From positions 1-64,000 of the forward strand of contig CAKSFR010000006.1 of assembly GCA_934454635.1 (NCBI GenBank): a stretch of DNA of 64,000 nt, read 5' to 3'. The position numbers and the translations under genes are program-made. Below, in pieces: positions 33,819 through 41,510 of the stretch. How positions within the stretch are numbered: the first letter of the stretch is position 1; each line of letters begins with the position of its first letter. Under the pieces are notes generated by a model. The model worked only from the letters and a program-made list of their open reading frames with translations. It did no database searches and had not been told where the DNA came from. Origin of the DNA: an uncultured Ruminiclostridium sp. GTDB lineage: Bacteria > Bacillota > Clostridia > Oscillospirales > Ruminococcaceae.

Positions 33819-35063
33819 ATGACGGAAACAGAACAGAAAAATTTACCCGTAAGAACTATTCTTGCGGCGCTCGACACCGGCGAATATGACGCGGAGCAGT
33901 CGGTCGAGGAGCTTGAAGAGCTTGCGCGCACCGCTAACGCGCTTGTTGTCGCAAAGGTTATCCAGAAGCGCCCCGCCGCGGACAGCGCGACCGTTCTCGG
34001 CGAGGGGAAGATAGACGAGATACGCTTTCTTGCCGAACAGCTTGAAGCAAAGCTGCTTGTGTTTGACACGGAGCTTACCGCGAGCGAGATACGCAATATC
34101 GAGGACATCGTGAATATCCGCGTTATCGACCGCACAATGCTTATTCTTGACATTTTTGCGGCGCGCGCGGTAACTAACGAGGGTAAGCTTCAGGTCGAGC
34201 TTGCTCAGCTTCGCTATCGGCTCCCGCGGCTCATGGGAATAGGACATTCGCTTTCGCGTCTGGGCGGAGGAATAGGTACGCGCGGACCGGGCGAGAAGCA
34301 GCTTGAAACCGATAAGCGGCATATCCGCCGCAGAATCGAGAAGCTTGAATCGGAGCTTAAAGAGCTTACCGAAAGGCGTGCTTTTTCACGCCGCAGACGG
34401 CGCAAGGACGGCGTTCTGACGGGCGCTATCGTCGGTTATACGAACGCGGGAAAGTCCACGCTGCTGAATAAGCTGACGGGGGCGGGCGTTCTCGCCGAGG
34501 ATAAGCTTTTCGCGACGCTCGATCTGACGAGCCGTTCGGTCGATCTGCCCGACGGGCGCAGCCTTTTGCTTATCGACACGGTAGGTCTTATACGCCGCCT
34601 GCCGCATCACCTTGTCGAAGCGTTCAAATCCACGCTTGAAGAAGCGGCGTGCGCCGACATAATCCTGCACGTTATCGATATTTCCGACTCCGAAGCCAAA
34701 GAAAAGACAGAAACAACGCAGAAGCTGCTCGCCGAACTGGGCTGCGGAGAAATCCCCGTGGTAAATGTTCTCAACAAGTCGGATCTGGTCGATTACGACA
34801 TTCCCGAGGACGATACAACGGTGAAAATCTCGGCGGTTTCGGGAAAAGGTCTGGACAGGCTGCTGGAGCTTGCCGCGAAGAACCTCCCCGAAAGCGCGAA
34901 GCGCATGACTATCGTGATTCCGTACAGCGACGCAGGCTTTTCCGCGCAGATACGCGAAAAGGGCAAGGTTTTCAGCGAGGAATACACCGAAAACGGCATA
35001 CTCACCGACGCGCTTATCGATATAGCCTTAGTGAAAAAAGCCGAGCAGTATCTTCCGCAGTAG
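33819..35063 (+). CDS. hflX: Ribosome-associated GTPase HflX
   Basis: A 414-residue protein. The N-terminal HflX domain (GEGKIDEI, LDIFAARA), linker helix and GGIGTRGPGEKQLE signature precede the G domain with GYTNAGKST, DTVGLIR and NKSD. HflX splits stalled or hibernating ribosomes under stress. It is back to back with nadB; only 28 bp separate the start codons, so its promoter must lie inside nadB. It ends 6 bp from the convergent galK. Confidence 0.96.
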   Translation: MTETEQKNLPVRTILAALDTGEYDAEQSVEELEELARTANALVVAKVIQKRPAADSATVLGEGKIDEIRFLAEQLEAKLLVFDTELTASEIRNIEDIVNIRVIDRTMLILDIFAARAVTNEGKLQVELAQLRYRLPRLMGIGHSLSRLGGGIGTRGPGEKQLETDKRHIRRRIEKLESELKELTERRAFSRRRRRKDGVLTGAIVGYTNAGKSTLLNKLTGAGVLAEDKLFATLDLTSRSVDLPDGRSLLLIDTVGLIRRLPHHLVEAFKSTLEEAACADIILHVIDISDSEAKEKTETTQKLLAELGCGEIPVVNVLNKSDLVDYDIPEDDTTVKISAVSGKGLDRLLELAAKNLPESAKRMTIVIPYSDAGFSAQIREKGKVFSEEYTENGILTDALIDIALVKKAEQYLPQ

Positions 35064-35069
35064 AGCTTT

Positions 35070-36332
35070 TTATTCGCTGAGGTCGATTTCGCAGCCGCCG
35101 AACGGACGTATCTTCAGAACATGGCAGCTGTCCGTTCCGAAAACCATTTCCATTTCCATTTTGAACTCCTTCAGCAGCTCAAACGGAACGAACGCCTGAA
35201 TAGTTCCCGCAAAGCCGCCGCCGTGTACGCGGGAAGCGCCCTTGCGTTCGAGTGCGCATTCCGCAACGTTAAGCCCTATGCTGAGCCCCTGCTGCTCGAC
35301 GTGGCTGCACGAATACACGTTCTGCAAATACTTGTAAGAGGAATTTCCGCTTTCGTTTATCGAGTCCAGGAACGCCTGAAAGTCCTTGCGCTTGAGGGCG
35401 TTCACAAGCTTGTCCACGCGCTTGTTTTCCTCGAAGAAATGCAGCGAACGGAGAACCGCGCGGTCGCCGAATTTCTGCCGCAGAATGTTGATATTCAGCA
35501 TTATATCCTCGCGGCATATCTGGCGCAGCACCGAAACGGAGAAATACTGCGCGACCGCTTTCATTTCAGCGGGGATCGAAGCATATTCGGGAGTAAGGTC
35601 TGCGTGGTCGCCCTTTGTGTCGATGATGCAGAGCGCGTGACCGAAGCTGTCAAAATCCAAGGAGATATTCTCGATTATCGGGCTTTCCGTATCCTTGAAG
35701 TCTATCGCGACAAAGCCGCCGACCGACGAAGCCATCTGATCCATAAGTCCGCTGGGCTTTCCGAAGTATACGTTCTCCGCGTACTGTGCGACCTGCGCGA
35801 TTTTTACGGGGTCAACCTTACCCTCGTTGTAAAGGTAGGAATATATCGTTCCGATAAGCACTTCAAATGCGGCGGAGGAGGAAAGCCCCGAGCCTTTCAG
35901 CACGTTCGAGGTCGTATACGCCTTAAAGCCGCCGATTTTGAAGCCGCGGTTAAGAAAGCCCTTTGTAACGCCGCGAAGCAGCGCGGTTGCGCTGTTCTTT
36001 TCGCTTTCGACAATTTCCAGCTCGTCGAGGAGAATACGGTTTTCGTCGAAGCCCTCCGACTTTATTACCGCAACGCGCTCGTCGAGCGGTTCGACTACGG
36101 CGATTATATCGAGGTCTACGCTTGCCGCGAGAACCTTTCCGCAGTTGTGGTCGGTGTGGTTTCCGCCGACCTCGGTACGTCCGGGCGCGGAGAAAATGCG
36201 GATCGCCGAGCCGTCCGAAGCGAAGTAGGTCTTATAGTCCTCAATAGCCTTTGCATAGCGTTTTTTCTGCTGCGCGAGAATTTCCTCCTTATACAGTTGA
36301 GAGGGCTTTGCAAAAATCGGTTTTGTAGCCAT
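35070..36332 (-). CDS. galK: Galactokinase
   Basis: A GHMP kinase that makes galactose-1-phosphate. 420 residues. The galactokinase signature GRTEVGGNHTDHN and ATP-binding KGSGLSSSAAF are present, as is the C-terminal RVHGGGFAGTIQAF. It carries a longer N-terminal lead than E. coli GalK. No galT or galE lies nearby. A TTTACGG / CCGTAAA hairpin (about 36366-36384) separates it from rodA upstream. Confidence 0.93.
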   Translation of the reverse strand: MATKPIFAKPSQLYKEEILAQQKKRYAKAIEDYKTYFASDGSAIRIFSAPGRTEVGGNHTDHNCGKVLAASVDLDIIAVVEPLDERVAVIKSEGFDENRILLDELEIVESEKNSATALLRGVTKGFLNRGFKIGGFKAYTTSNVLKGSGLSSSAAFEVLIGTIYSYLYNEGKVDPVKIAQVAQYAENVYFGKPSGLMDQMASSVGGFVAIDFKDTESPIIENISLDFDSFGHALCIIDTKGDHADLTPEYASIPAEMKAVAQYFSVSVLRQICREDIMLNINILRQKFGDRAVLRSLHFFEENKRVDKLVNALKRKDFQAFLDSINESGNSSYKYLQNVYSCSHVEQQGLSIGLNVAECALERKGASRVHGGGFAGTIQAFVPFELLKEFKMEMEMVFGTDSCHVLKIRPFGGCEIDLSE

Positions 36333-36389
36333 AATGACTGTCCTTTCTTTTGTCTTATATATTTACGGAGCTGCCGTAAAATGTGTTAA

Positions 36390-37547
36390 TTATTCCTTTT
36401 CGGTGTAGAACATATGGTGTTCGCGGCGGCGGTGAGCCATTACGCTGAGCACCAGTCCTATCGCGGCGTAAAGCGATATTACCGACGTTCCTCCCGCGCT
36501 TAAAAAAGGCAGCGGGATACCGATAACGGGAACGACCGCAAGAACCATGCCGATATTTATGACCGAATGGAAAAGCACCATTGCGAAAACGCCGATGCAG
36601 ATGAACCGCCCGAGGTTATCCGCCGAGCTGCCCGCGCAGGAAAGAATTTTCACGCATAGAAGCGCGAGAACCGCTATTACCGCCAGACACCCGACAAAGC
36701 CGAGCGTCATTCCTATATATGAAAAGATAAAATCCGTATCGATTTCGGAAACATAAGTGTATTTATCGCTCCCGAACAGTCCCAGTCCGGTGAGCTGACC
36801 CGAACCGAGCGCCTTTTTTCCGAGCCACTGCTGATAATATATGCCGAGCAGCTCGCTTTGCTGAAGCTCCTTGTCGAAAAGCACCATGAAGCGCTTTAGC
36901 TGATGCGGCTGCATGACGTAATTCCACGCGATATAGCCGACTGCGGGTATGCTTATGCCCGCCGCAAGCATATATTTCCACGAAACTCCCGCAGAAAACA
37001 GCATTACGAGGAACATGAACAAAAACACCATTGCCGAGCCGTCGTCGCCCTGAAGCATTATCAGTCCGACGGGAAAAAGCCCGTGAATGCACAAAAGCAG
37101 CATATTAAGCGGCTCGTTAAGGCGGCTGCCGACCTTATACAGATGCAGCGAAAAGCTCATGATGAACGCGATTTTCAGCATTTCGGAGGGTTGGAACTGG
37201 ATAAATCCGAGGTCGAGCCAGCCGATGTCGTCCGCACCCTCAACTCCGACTCCGAGCGGCGTAAACAGCAGGAGAACGGGTATCAGCGAGGCGGGAAGAT
37301 AGAGCCACCACAATTTGACAAGAAAGCGGTAATTTATCGCCGCGATAATAAGCGCGGCAGCAAGCCCGATAACCGTCGCGAGGAGCTGAATTTTCCACTG
37401 CCTTTCGGAAACGTAGGGACTGATATCGTTTTCATTAAGCGTATAGAGCAGAAAAATCCCGAAGCAGCTCAGCGCGAGGCAGATGAAGAGCAGCAGCTTA
37501 TCAAGTTGTTTTATATAGTCCCAGAGGCGGGAGAGAAATAATTTCAT
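36390..37547 (-). CDS. rodA: FtsW/RodA/SpoVE family peptidoglycan polymerase
   Basis: A SEDS glycosyltransferase that polymerises lipid II. 385 residues with about ten membrane helices. FQPSEMLKIAFIM contains the conserved region near the catalytic loop; GSGQLTGLGLFGS and the C-terminal GIPLPFLSAGGTSVISLYAAIGL are typical. Elongation (RodA) is more likely than division (FtsW), because no division cluster is near, but FtsW or SpoVE remains possible. Confidence 0.88.
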   Translation of the reverse strand: MKLFLSRLWDYIKQLDKLLLFICLALSCFGIFLLYTLNENDISPYVSERQWKIQLLATVIGLAAALIIAAINYRFLVKLWWLYLPASLIPVLLLFTPLGVGVEGADDIGWLDLGFIQFQPSEMLKIAFIMSFSLHLYKVGSRLNEPLNMLLLCIHGLFPVGLIMLQGDDGSAMVFLFMFLVMLFSAGVSWKYMLAAGISIPAVGYIAWNYVMQPHQLKRFMVLFDKELQQSELLGIYYQQWLGKKALGSGQLTGLGLFGSDKYTYVSEIDTDFIFSYIGMTLGFVGCLAVIAVLALLCVKILSCAGSSADNLGRFICIGVFAMVLFHSVINIGMVLAVVPVIGIPLPFLSAGGTSVISLYAAIGLVLSVMAHRRREHHMFYTEKE

Positions 37548-37589
37548 ATCTGTAAAATTCCTGTATAGGTACGATTGCGCCTTATTCTT

Positions 37590-37618
37590 ATTATATACTA
37601 TTTTATTCCGTTTTGCAA
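37590..37618 (-). promoter_or_regulatory. Promoter of rodA (and perhaps galK)
   Basis: On the minus strand: TTGCAA (37613-37618), 17 bp, TATAAT (37590-37595). Confidence 0.75.
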
Positions 37619-37664
37619 TAAGTTATATGAAATTTCGCGCATTTCACAAAAATTTTCCTCATAA

Positions 37665-37697
37665 AAAAACCGCTCACGGCACATTGCACCGAAAGCG
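37665..37697 (-). terminator. Terminator of fba
   Basis: On the minus strand: stem CCGCT ... AGCGG with an inner CGGTGC-like pairing, followed by TTTTTTTATG. Confidence 0.65.
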
Positions 37698-37722
37698 GCT
37701 TTTATATTCGTTTTTTCGCGGA

Positions 37723-38586
37723 TTATGCCTTGCCGACAGATCCGAAGAGTTTCATCTTTTCCTTAACGGTAGCCTTGATAGCTTCAAAGCCGGGAGCGAG
37801 GAGCTTTCTGGGGTCGAAGCCCTTGCCCTGAAGATCCTTGCCTTCTTCGATGTACTTTCTTGTAGCTTCCTGGAAAGCGAGCTGGCACTCGGTGTTTACG
37901 TTGATCTTAGCAACGCCGAGAGAAATAGCCTTCTTTATCATGTCAGCGGGGATACCCGTACCGCCGTGGAGAACGAGAGGCATATCGCCTACCTTTTCCT
38001 TTACAGCCGCGAGAGTTTCAAAGCTCAGACCGGGCCAGTTTGCGGGGTACTTGCCGTGGATATTGCCGATACCCGCTGCGAGCATTGTTACGCCGAGGTC
38101 GGCGATAGCTTTGCATTCGTCGGGATCTGCGCATTCGCCCATGCCGACAACGCCGTCTTCTTCGCCGCCGATAGAACCGACTTCAGCTTCGAGAGAAAGA
38201 CCGAGAATATCGCAGGTGTGAACCAGAGCGGTCGTCTTTTCGATATTTTCCGCGATCGGATAGTGAGAACCGTCGAACATGATGGAGGAGAAGCCTGCGT
38301 TGATGCAAGCCTTTGCGCCTTCAAATGTACCGTGGTCGAGGTGAAGAGCAACCGGAACGGTAATCTTGAGTTCTTCAAGCATACCCTTAACCATGCCTAC
38401 AACGGTCTTATAGCCGCACATATACTTGCCTGCGCCCTCGGAAACGCCGAGGATAACGGGCGACTTGAGTTCTTCTGCGGTGAGGAGGATTGCCTTTGTC
38501 CATTCGAGGTTGTTGATGTTGAACTGACCGACAGCGTACTTACCGTCGCGAGCCTTGTTCAACATATCTTTTGCTGAAACTAACAT
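37723..38586 (-). CDS. fba: Class II fructose-bisphosphate aldolase
   Basis: A zinc-dependent aldolase that splits fructose-1,6-bisphosphate. 287 residues. VALHLDHGT carries the zinc histidine and catalytic aspartate; SIMFDGSHYP, EAEVGSIGGEEDG, GNIHGKY and LVLHGGTGIP are conserved. A single gene with its own promoter and terminator. Confidence 0.97.
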   Translation of the reverse strand: MLVSAKDMLNKARDGKYAVGQFNINNLEWTKAILLTAEELKSPVILGVSEGAGKYMCGYKTVVGMVKGMLEELKITVPVALHLDHGTFEGAKACINAGFSSIMFDGSHYPIAENIEKTTALVHTCDILGLSLEAEVGSIGGEEDGVVGMGECADPDECKAIADLGVTMLAAGIGNIHGKYPANWPGLSFETLAAVKEKVGDMPLVLHGGTGIPADMIKKAISLGVAKINVNTECQLAFQEATRKYIEEGKDLQGKGFDPRKLLAPGFEAIKATVKEKMKLFGSVGKA

Positions 38587-38623
38587 TGGAATTACGTCCT
38601 TTCTGAAATAATTTTACAGTGAT

Positions 38624-38652
38624 ATTTTACCACATATTGCCGAAAAATGCAA
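38624..38652 (-). promoter_or_regulatory. Promoter of fba
   Basis: On the minus strand: TTGCAT (38647-38652), 17 bp, TAAAAT (38624-38629). Confidence 0.7.
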
Positions 38653-38688
38653 TAGGTGAAGTAAAATTTGGTTCAGGCTGCGCCGCTT

Positions 38689-39393
38689 TTATTCCGCGAC
38701 CTTGCGGACGATGGAAATCGGGGTCTGCTGCGAGCACTGGTCATGAGGATTGTCGCGGAAAACCTGCTCGCCGAAAGCGGTCGGCATATCCTTGCGGCTT
38801 TTTCCGAGAACCGTAGCGGCGATGTCGTTCGCGTCGATTATTATTACGTCGCAGCCGCAGTGCTCGGCAAGGCGGGCTGCTTCTTCGTCGGGCTTGTCCG
38901 GAGCCATTTTTGCGTAGTGATTATATGGCGGGAGGGTGTAATCGCACGGTCCGTCTATAGCACGCGCTTTCATTCCGCAGATATTATAGAAAACGCCCTT
39001 TTTGCGGAACAGCTTTCCCACTGCGGCGCAGGCTGCCGCGAAAAGCACCTTGGGGCGGCCGACCTCGCGTATGCAAAGCTCCATTGTTTCGGGCATTCCC
39101 AGACCGATACCGTAATTTGTCTTTACGACAAAGCGGCTAAGGAACTTCGCAAGGCGGGAGACCTTTATTTCTTCAAGCTTAAAGGCTCTGCCCTGAGTTA
39201 TTGCGATAATTTTTTCGGAAATAATTACGGTGTCGCCCTTTTCGAGATACGGGCAGACGTATTTATCCAGAACGTCGGTCATCTTATCCTCTTTCATGAT
39301 GACATGGGTCTTTATCGGATAGCGGGCGAATGTGCCGAAATCGGTGTCGATAGTCAGATTTTTTCCCTCGTTTGGGACAAAAGGCATTTCCAT
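38689..39393 (-). CDS. CofE-like F420-0:gamma-glutamyl ligase family protein
   Basis: A 234-residue protein with the CofE fold: YPIKTHVIMKEDKMTDVLDKYV, KGDTVIISEKIIAITQGR and the later ALGK-like stretch. CofE adds glutamate to coenzyme F420, but Clostridia of this type are not known to make F420 and no other cof gene is here, so it is probably a paralogue with another amide-forming role. Start at 39393 because AAAGGA lies 8 bases upstream. An ATG two codons later is an alternative. Confidence 0.72.
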   Translation of the reverse strand: MEMPFVPNEGKNLTIDTDFGTFARYPIKTHVIMKEDKMTDVLDKYVCPYLEKGDTVIISEKIIAITQGRAFKLEEIKVSRLAKFLSRFVVKTNYGIGLGMPETMELCIREVGRPKVLFAAACAAVGKLFRKKGVFYNICGMKARAIDGPCDYTLPPYNHYAKMAPDKPDEEAARLAEHCGCDVIIIDANDIAATVLGKSRKDMPTAFGEQVFRDNPHDQCSQQTPISIVRKVAE

Positions 39394-39431
39394 TTCTGAT
39401 GTTCCTTTCGTGTTTCTCAAAATACATTGTC

Positions 39432-39460
39432 ATTATATCACTTTGCACGCAAATAGTCAA
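39432..39460 (-). promoter_or_regulatory. Promoter of the CofE-like gene
   Basis: On the minus strand: TTGACT (39455-39460), 17 bp, TATAAT (39432-39437). Back to back with the promoter at 39469. Confidence 0.75.
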
Positions 39461-39468
39461 CAAAAATA

Positions 39469-39497
39469 TTGCAAACTCCGCACAACTGTGTTAAAAT
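39469..39497 (+). promoter_or_regulatory. Promoter of the PLP decarboxylase gene
   Basis: TTGCAA 39469-39474, 17 bp, TAAAAT 39492-39497. Confidence 0.7.
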
Positions 39498-39539
39498 TAA
39501 AGAGATTCCCCAAGTATAAAAAGCGTTCGGAGGTGTCGC

Positions 39540-40832
39540 ATGAATACGCCAATACATGATTTTTTGCTCAATTACGCCCGTATGCATACCGTCAGGTGTC
39601 ATATGCCCGGAGGAAAGGGGCTGAACAGCCCGATCGACATAACCGAAATAGACGGCGCGGACAGCCTTTATGAAAGCGGCGGAATAATTTTCGAAAGCGA
39701 AGCGAATGCCGCGCGGCTTTTCGGCGCCGGTGCGACGCTCTATTCCTGCTCGGGGAGCACGCTTGCGATACAGACTATGCTTGCGGCGGTTCAGCCGATT
39801 ACGGGCAAGCGAAAAATCGCTGCGGGAAGGTACTGCCACAAAAGCGTGGTATGTTCCTGCGGGCTGCTCGGACTTGATATAAACTGGATCTATCCCGGCA
39901 GATTTCTCGGGACGGATATTTCTCCCGAAGCTGTCGAAGCCGCGATAGACGCGGACACGGGCGCGGTTTTTTTGAACAGCGTGGACTATTACGGCGGGAC
40001 TGCGGATATTGCCGCGATAAGCGAGGTCTGCCGACGCAAAAACGTGCTTTTGCTTGCAGACAACGCACACGGCGCATACCGCGTTTTCACGGGCGATCAC
40101 CCGCTGCTGCTCGGAGCGGATATGACTGCCGACAGTGCGCACAAGACCCTCCCCGCGCTAACCGGAGCGGCGTATCTGCACCTGAAAAATCCCGCTTACC
40201 GCGAACTCTGCAAAAAGCAGATGCTGCTTTTCGGAACGTCCAGCCCGTCCTATCTGATTATGGACAGTCTTGACCTCTGCAATACCTTTATCAGCGAAAA
40301 AAAGGCGGACGCGCTTGCGGCGATAAGCGCCGTAAAAGGGCTGAAAACGGTCTTGAGAACGCTCGGCTATACGCTTTACGACAGCGACCCTATGCGCGTT
40401 ACGATAAGCGCTGCGGATTACGGCTACACGGGCTTTGCGCTTGCACAGGAGCTTCGCCGCCGCGGCGCGGAGTGCGAAATGAGCGACGGGCAGTATGTCG
40501 TTTTGCTTTTCTCGGTTTCTCAGTCGCCGCAGGATTTTGAGCGGCTTGAGCAGATATTTACGGAGATACCGCAGCTTCCGTCGATTGCAGTCGCTCCGCA
40601 CGCCATGCTCAGACCACGGGTAGCAATGTCCGTGCGGGAAGCGTTTTTTTCGCCGCACGAAAAGGTGGATATCGGCGCTTTGGTCGGGAGAATATGCGGT
40701 GAAGTTTTTTCACCCTGTCCGCCGTGCGTTCCGCTTGTTATGCCCGGCGAAATTATTGACGCGGAGTGCGCGGAAGAGCTTGCAAGGTACGGCGCGGACG
40801 GAATAGATGTTGTTATTGAGCCGCGGCGTTAG
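39540..40832 (+). CDS. Orn/Lys/Arg decarboxylase-like PLP enzyme
   Basis: A fold type I PLP enzyme of 430 residues in the SpeA/CadA-like short group found in Firmicutes. HMPGGKGL near the N-terminus, SCSGSTLAIQT, the PLP aspartate in LLADNAHGA and the Schiff-base lysine in DSAHKTLPALTG are present. Substrate could be arginine, lysine or ornithine. Strong GGAGG site. The last codons and TAG stop (GAGCCGCGGCGTTAG) coincide with the GCGGCGTTAGG box of composite repeat B, so the C-terminus may have been rewritten by the repeat. Confidence 0.85.
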   Translation: MNTPIHDFLLNYARMHTVRCHMPGGKGLNSPIDITEIDGADSLYESGGIIFESEANAARLFGAGATLYSCSGSTLAIQTMLAAVQPITGKRKIAAGRYCHKSVVCSCGLLGLDINWIYPGRFLGTDISPEAVEAAIDADTGAVFLNSVDYYGGTADIAAISEVCRRKNVLLLADNAHGAYRVFTGDHPLLLGADMTADSAHKTLPALTGAAYLHLKNPAYRELCKKQMLLFGTSSPSYLIMDSLDLCNTFISEKKADALAAISAVKGLKTVLRTLGYTLYDSDPMRVTISAADYGYTGFALAQELRRRGAECEMSDGQYVVLLFSVSQSPQDFERLEQIFTEIPQLPSIAVAPHAMLRPRVAMSVREAFFSPHEKVDIGALVGRICGEVFSPCPPCVPLVMPGEIIDAECAEELARYGADGIDVVIEPRR

Positions 40833-41170
40833 GCGACGCTTGGAATATTTGCGGGCGAATGAGAAAGCCGCGGCGCCCGCCGACGAAGGGCGAGCCAAGC
40901 CGCTTTGCGAAGCAAAGCGGCGGCGAGATCCTTCAGGAGGCGGGCGCATTGACGGAAAGGAAAACTTTGCTTTCTCGATTTCGCTTCTCCCCGTTAGGTC
41001 GGCTTCACGTTCCCTCGGCAACGTCCGCCGATTCACGCAGGGGCGCGGGCGCGCGCCTTTCGGCTGCGCCGAAAGGCGGCTTCGCGGCGAAGCCGCGAAG
41101 CTCGTGCGTTTGGCTTCGCCAAACGCACGGCGCGCCCGCGCCGTGTGCCGCTTAGCTGCGCATTACCCGA
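40823..41170 (+). repeat. GC-rich composite repeat, locus B: box, nested hairpin, cloverleaf
   Basis: Same order as locus A. GCGGCGTTAGG starts at 40823. GAGAAAGC (40861) pairs with GCTTTCTC (40969). Nested hairpin: outer GCGCCCGCC / GGCGGGCGC (40873-40881, 40939-40947), middle GAAGG / CCTTC, inner GCCGCTTTGC-GAA-GCAAAGCGGC. Cloverleaf 41042-41142: outer GGCGCGGGCGCGC / GCGCGCCCGCGCC (13 bp), arms GCCTTTCGGC, GCTTCGCGGC and CGTGCGTTTGGC, each perfectly paired with 3-nt loops. It lies between convergent gene ends. Confidence 0.88.
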
Positions 41171-41175
41171 AAGAA

Positions 41176-41212
41176 AAACGCGGTTTCTGCAAGAAAAAGC
41201 AGAAACCGCGTT
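41176..41212. terminator. Terminator between repeat B and ferredoxin
   Basis: Perfect stem AAACGCGGTTTCTGC / GCAGAAACCGCGTTT with A-rich loop. T-runs exist in both directions, so it can end the ferredoxin transcript leftward. Confidence 0.8.
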
Positions 41213-41229
41213 TGTTTTCGGTATCGGAT

Positions 41230-41394
41230 TTATGCCTGGGGAGCTCCTACGGGGCAGGTATCTGCACAAGCGCCGCAGTCGATGCACTTATCGGGGTCGA
41301 TTTTGTAAATGTCGCCCGCTTCAATCGCTTCAACAGGACATCCGTCAGCACAAGCACCACAAGCGATGCAAGCGTCGGTAATTGTATAAGCCAT
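41230..41394 (-). CDS. 2[4Fe-4S] ferredoxin
   Basis: A 54-residue clostridial ferredoxin with two cluster motifs, CIACGACADGCP and CIDCGACADTCP. It carries low-potential electrons for pyruvate:ferredoxin oxidoreductase, hydrogenase and similar enzymes. The ATG at 41394 has AAGGAGG upstream; the longer frame is not coding. Its own promoter and terminator suggest high expression. Confidence 0.97.
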   Translation of the reverse strand: MAYTITDACIACGACADGCPVEAIEAGDIYKIDPDKCIDCGACADTCPVGAPQA

Positions 41395-41443
41395 TGGTAT
41401 GTATCCTCCTTTTTGAATTGTCGGCAATGCTGCCGTTATCGTA

Positions 41444-41472
41444 ATTATAGCAGACAATGCATCAAAAATCAA
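41444..41472 (-). promoter_or_regulatory. Promoter of ferredoxin
   Basis: On the minus strand: TTGATT (41467-41472), 17 bp, TATAAT (41444-41449). Confidence 0.75.
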
Positions 41473-41510
41473 GTGTTTTTGAATATTTTCAAAAATTTCT
41501 TGTTGCCGCA

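Noticed and set aside
33791-34153. N-terminal extension of nadB to 606 residues
   Set aside because: The extra residues are Ser/Arg-rich antisense of hflX; the true start at 33790 has GGGAGG and begins just before the FAD motif.
35121-36389. 422-codon rightward frame opposite galK
   Set aside because: Antisense to galactokinase with intact motifs; an artefact of codon bias.
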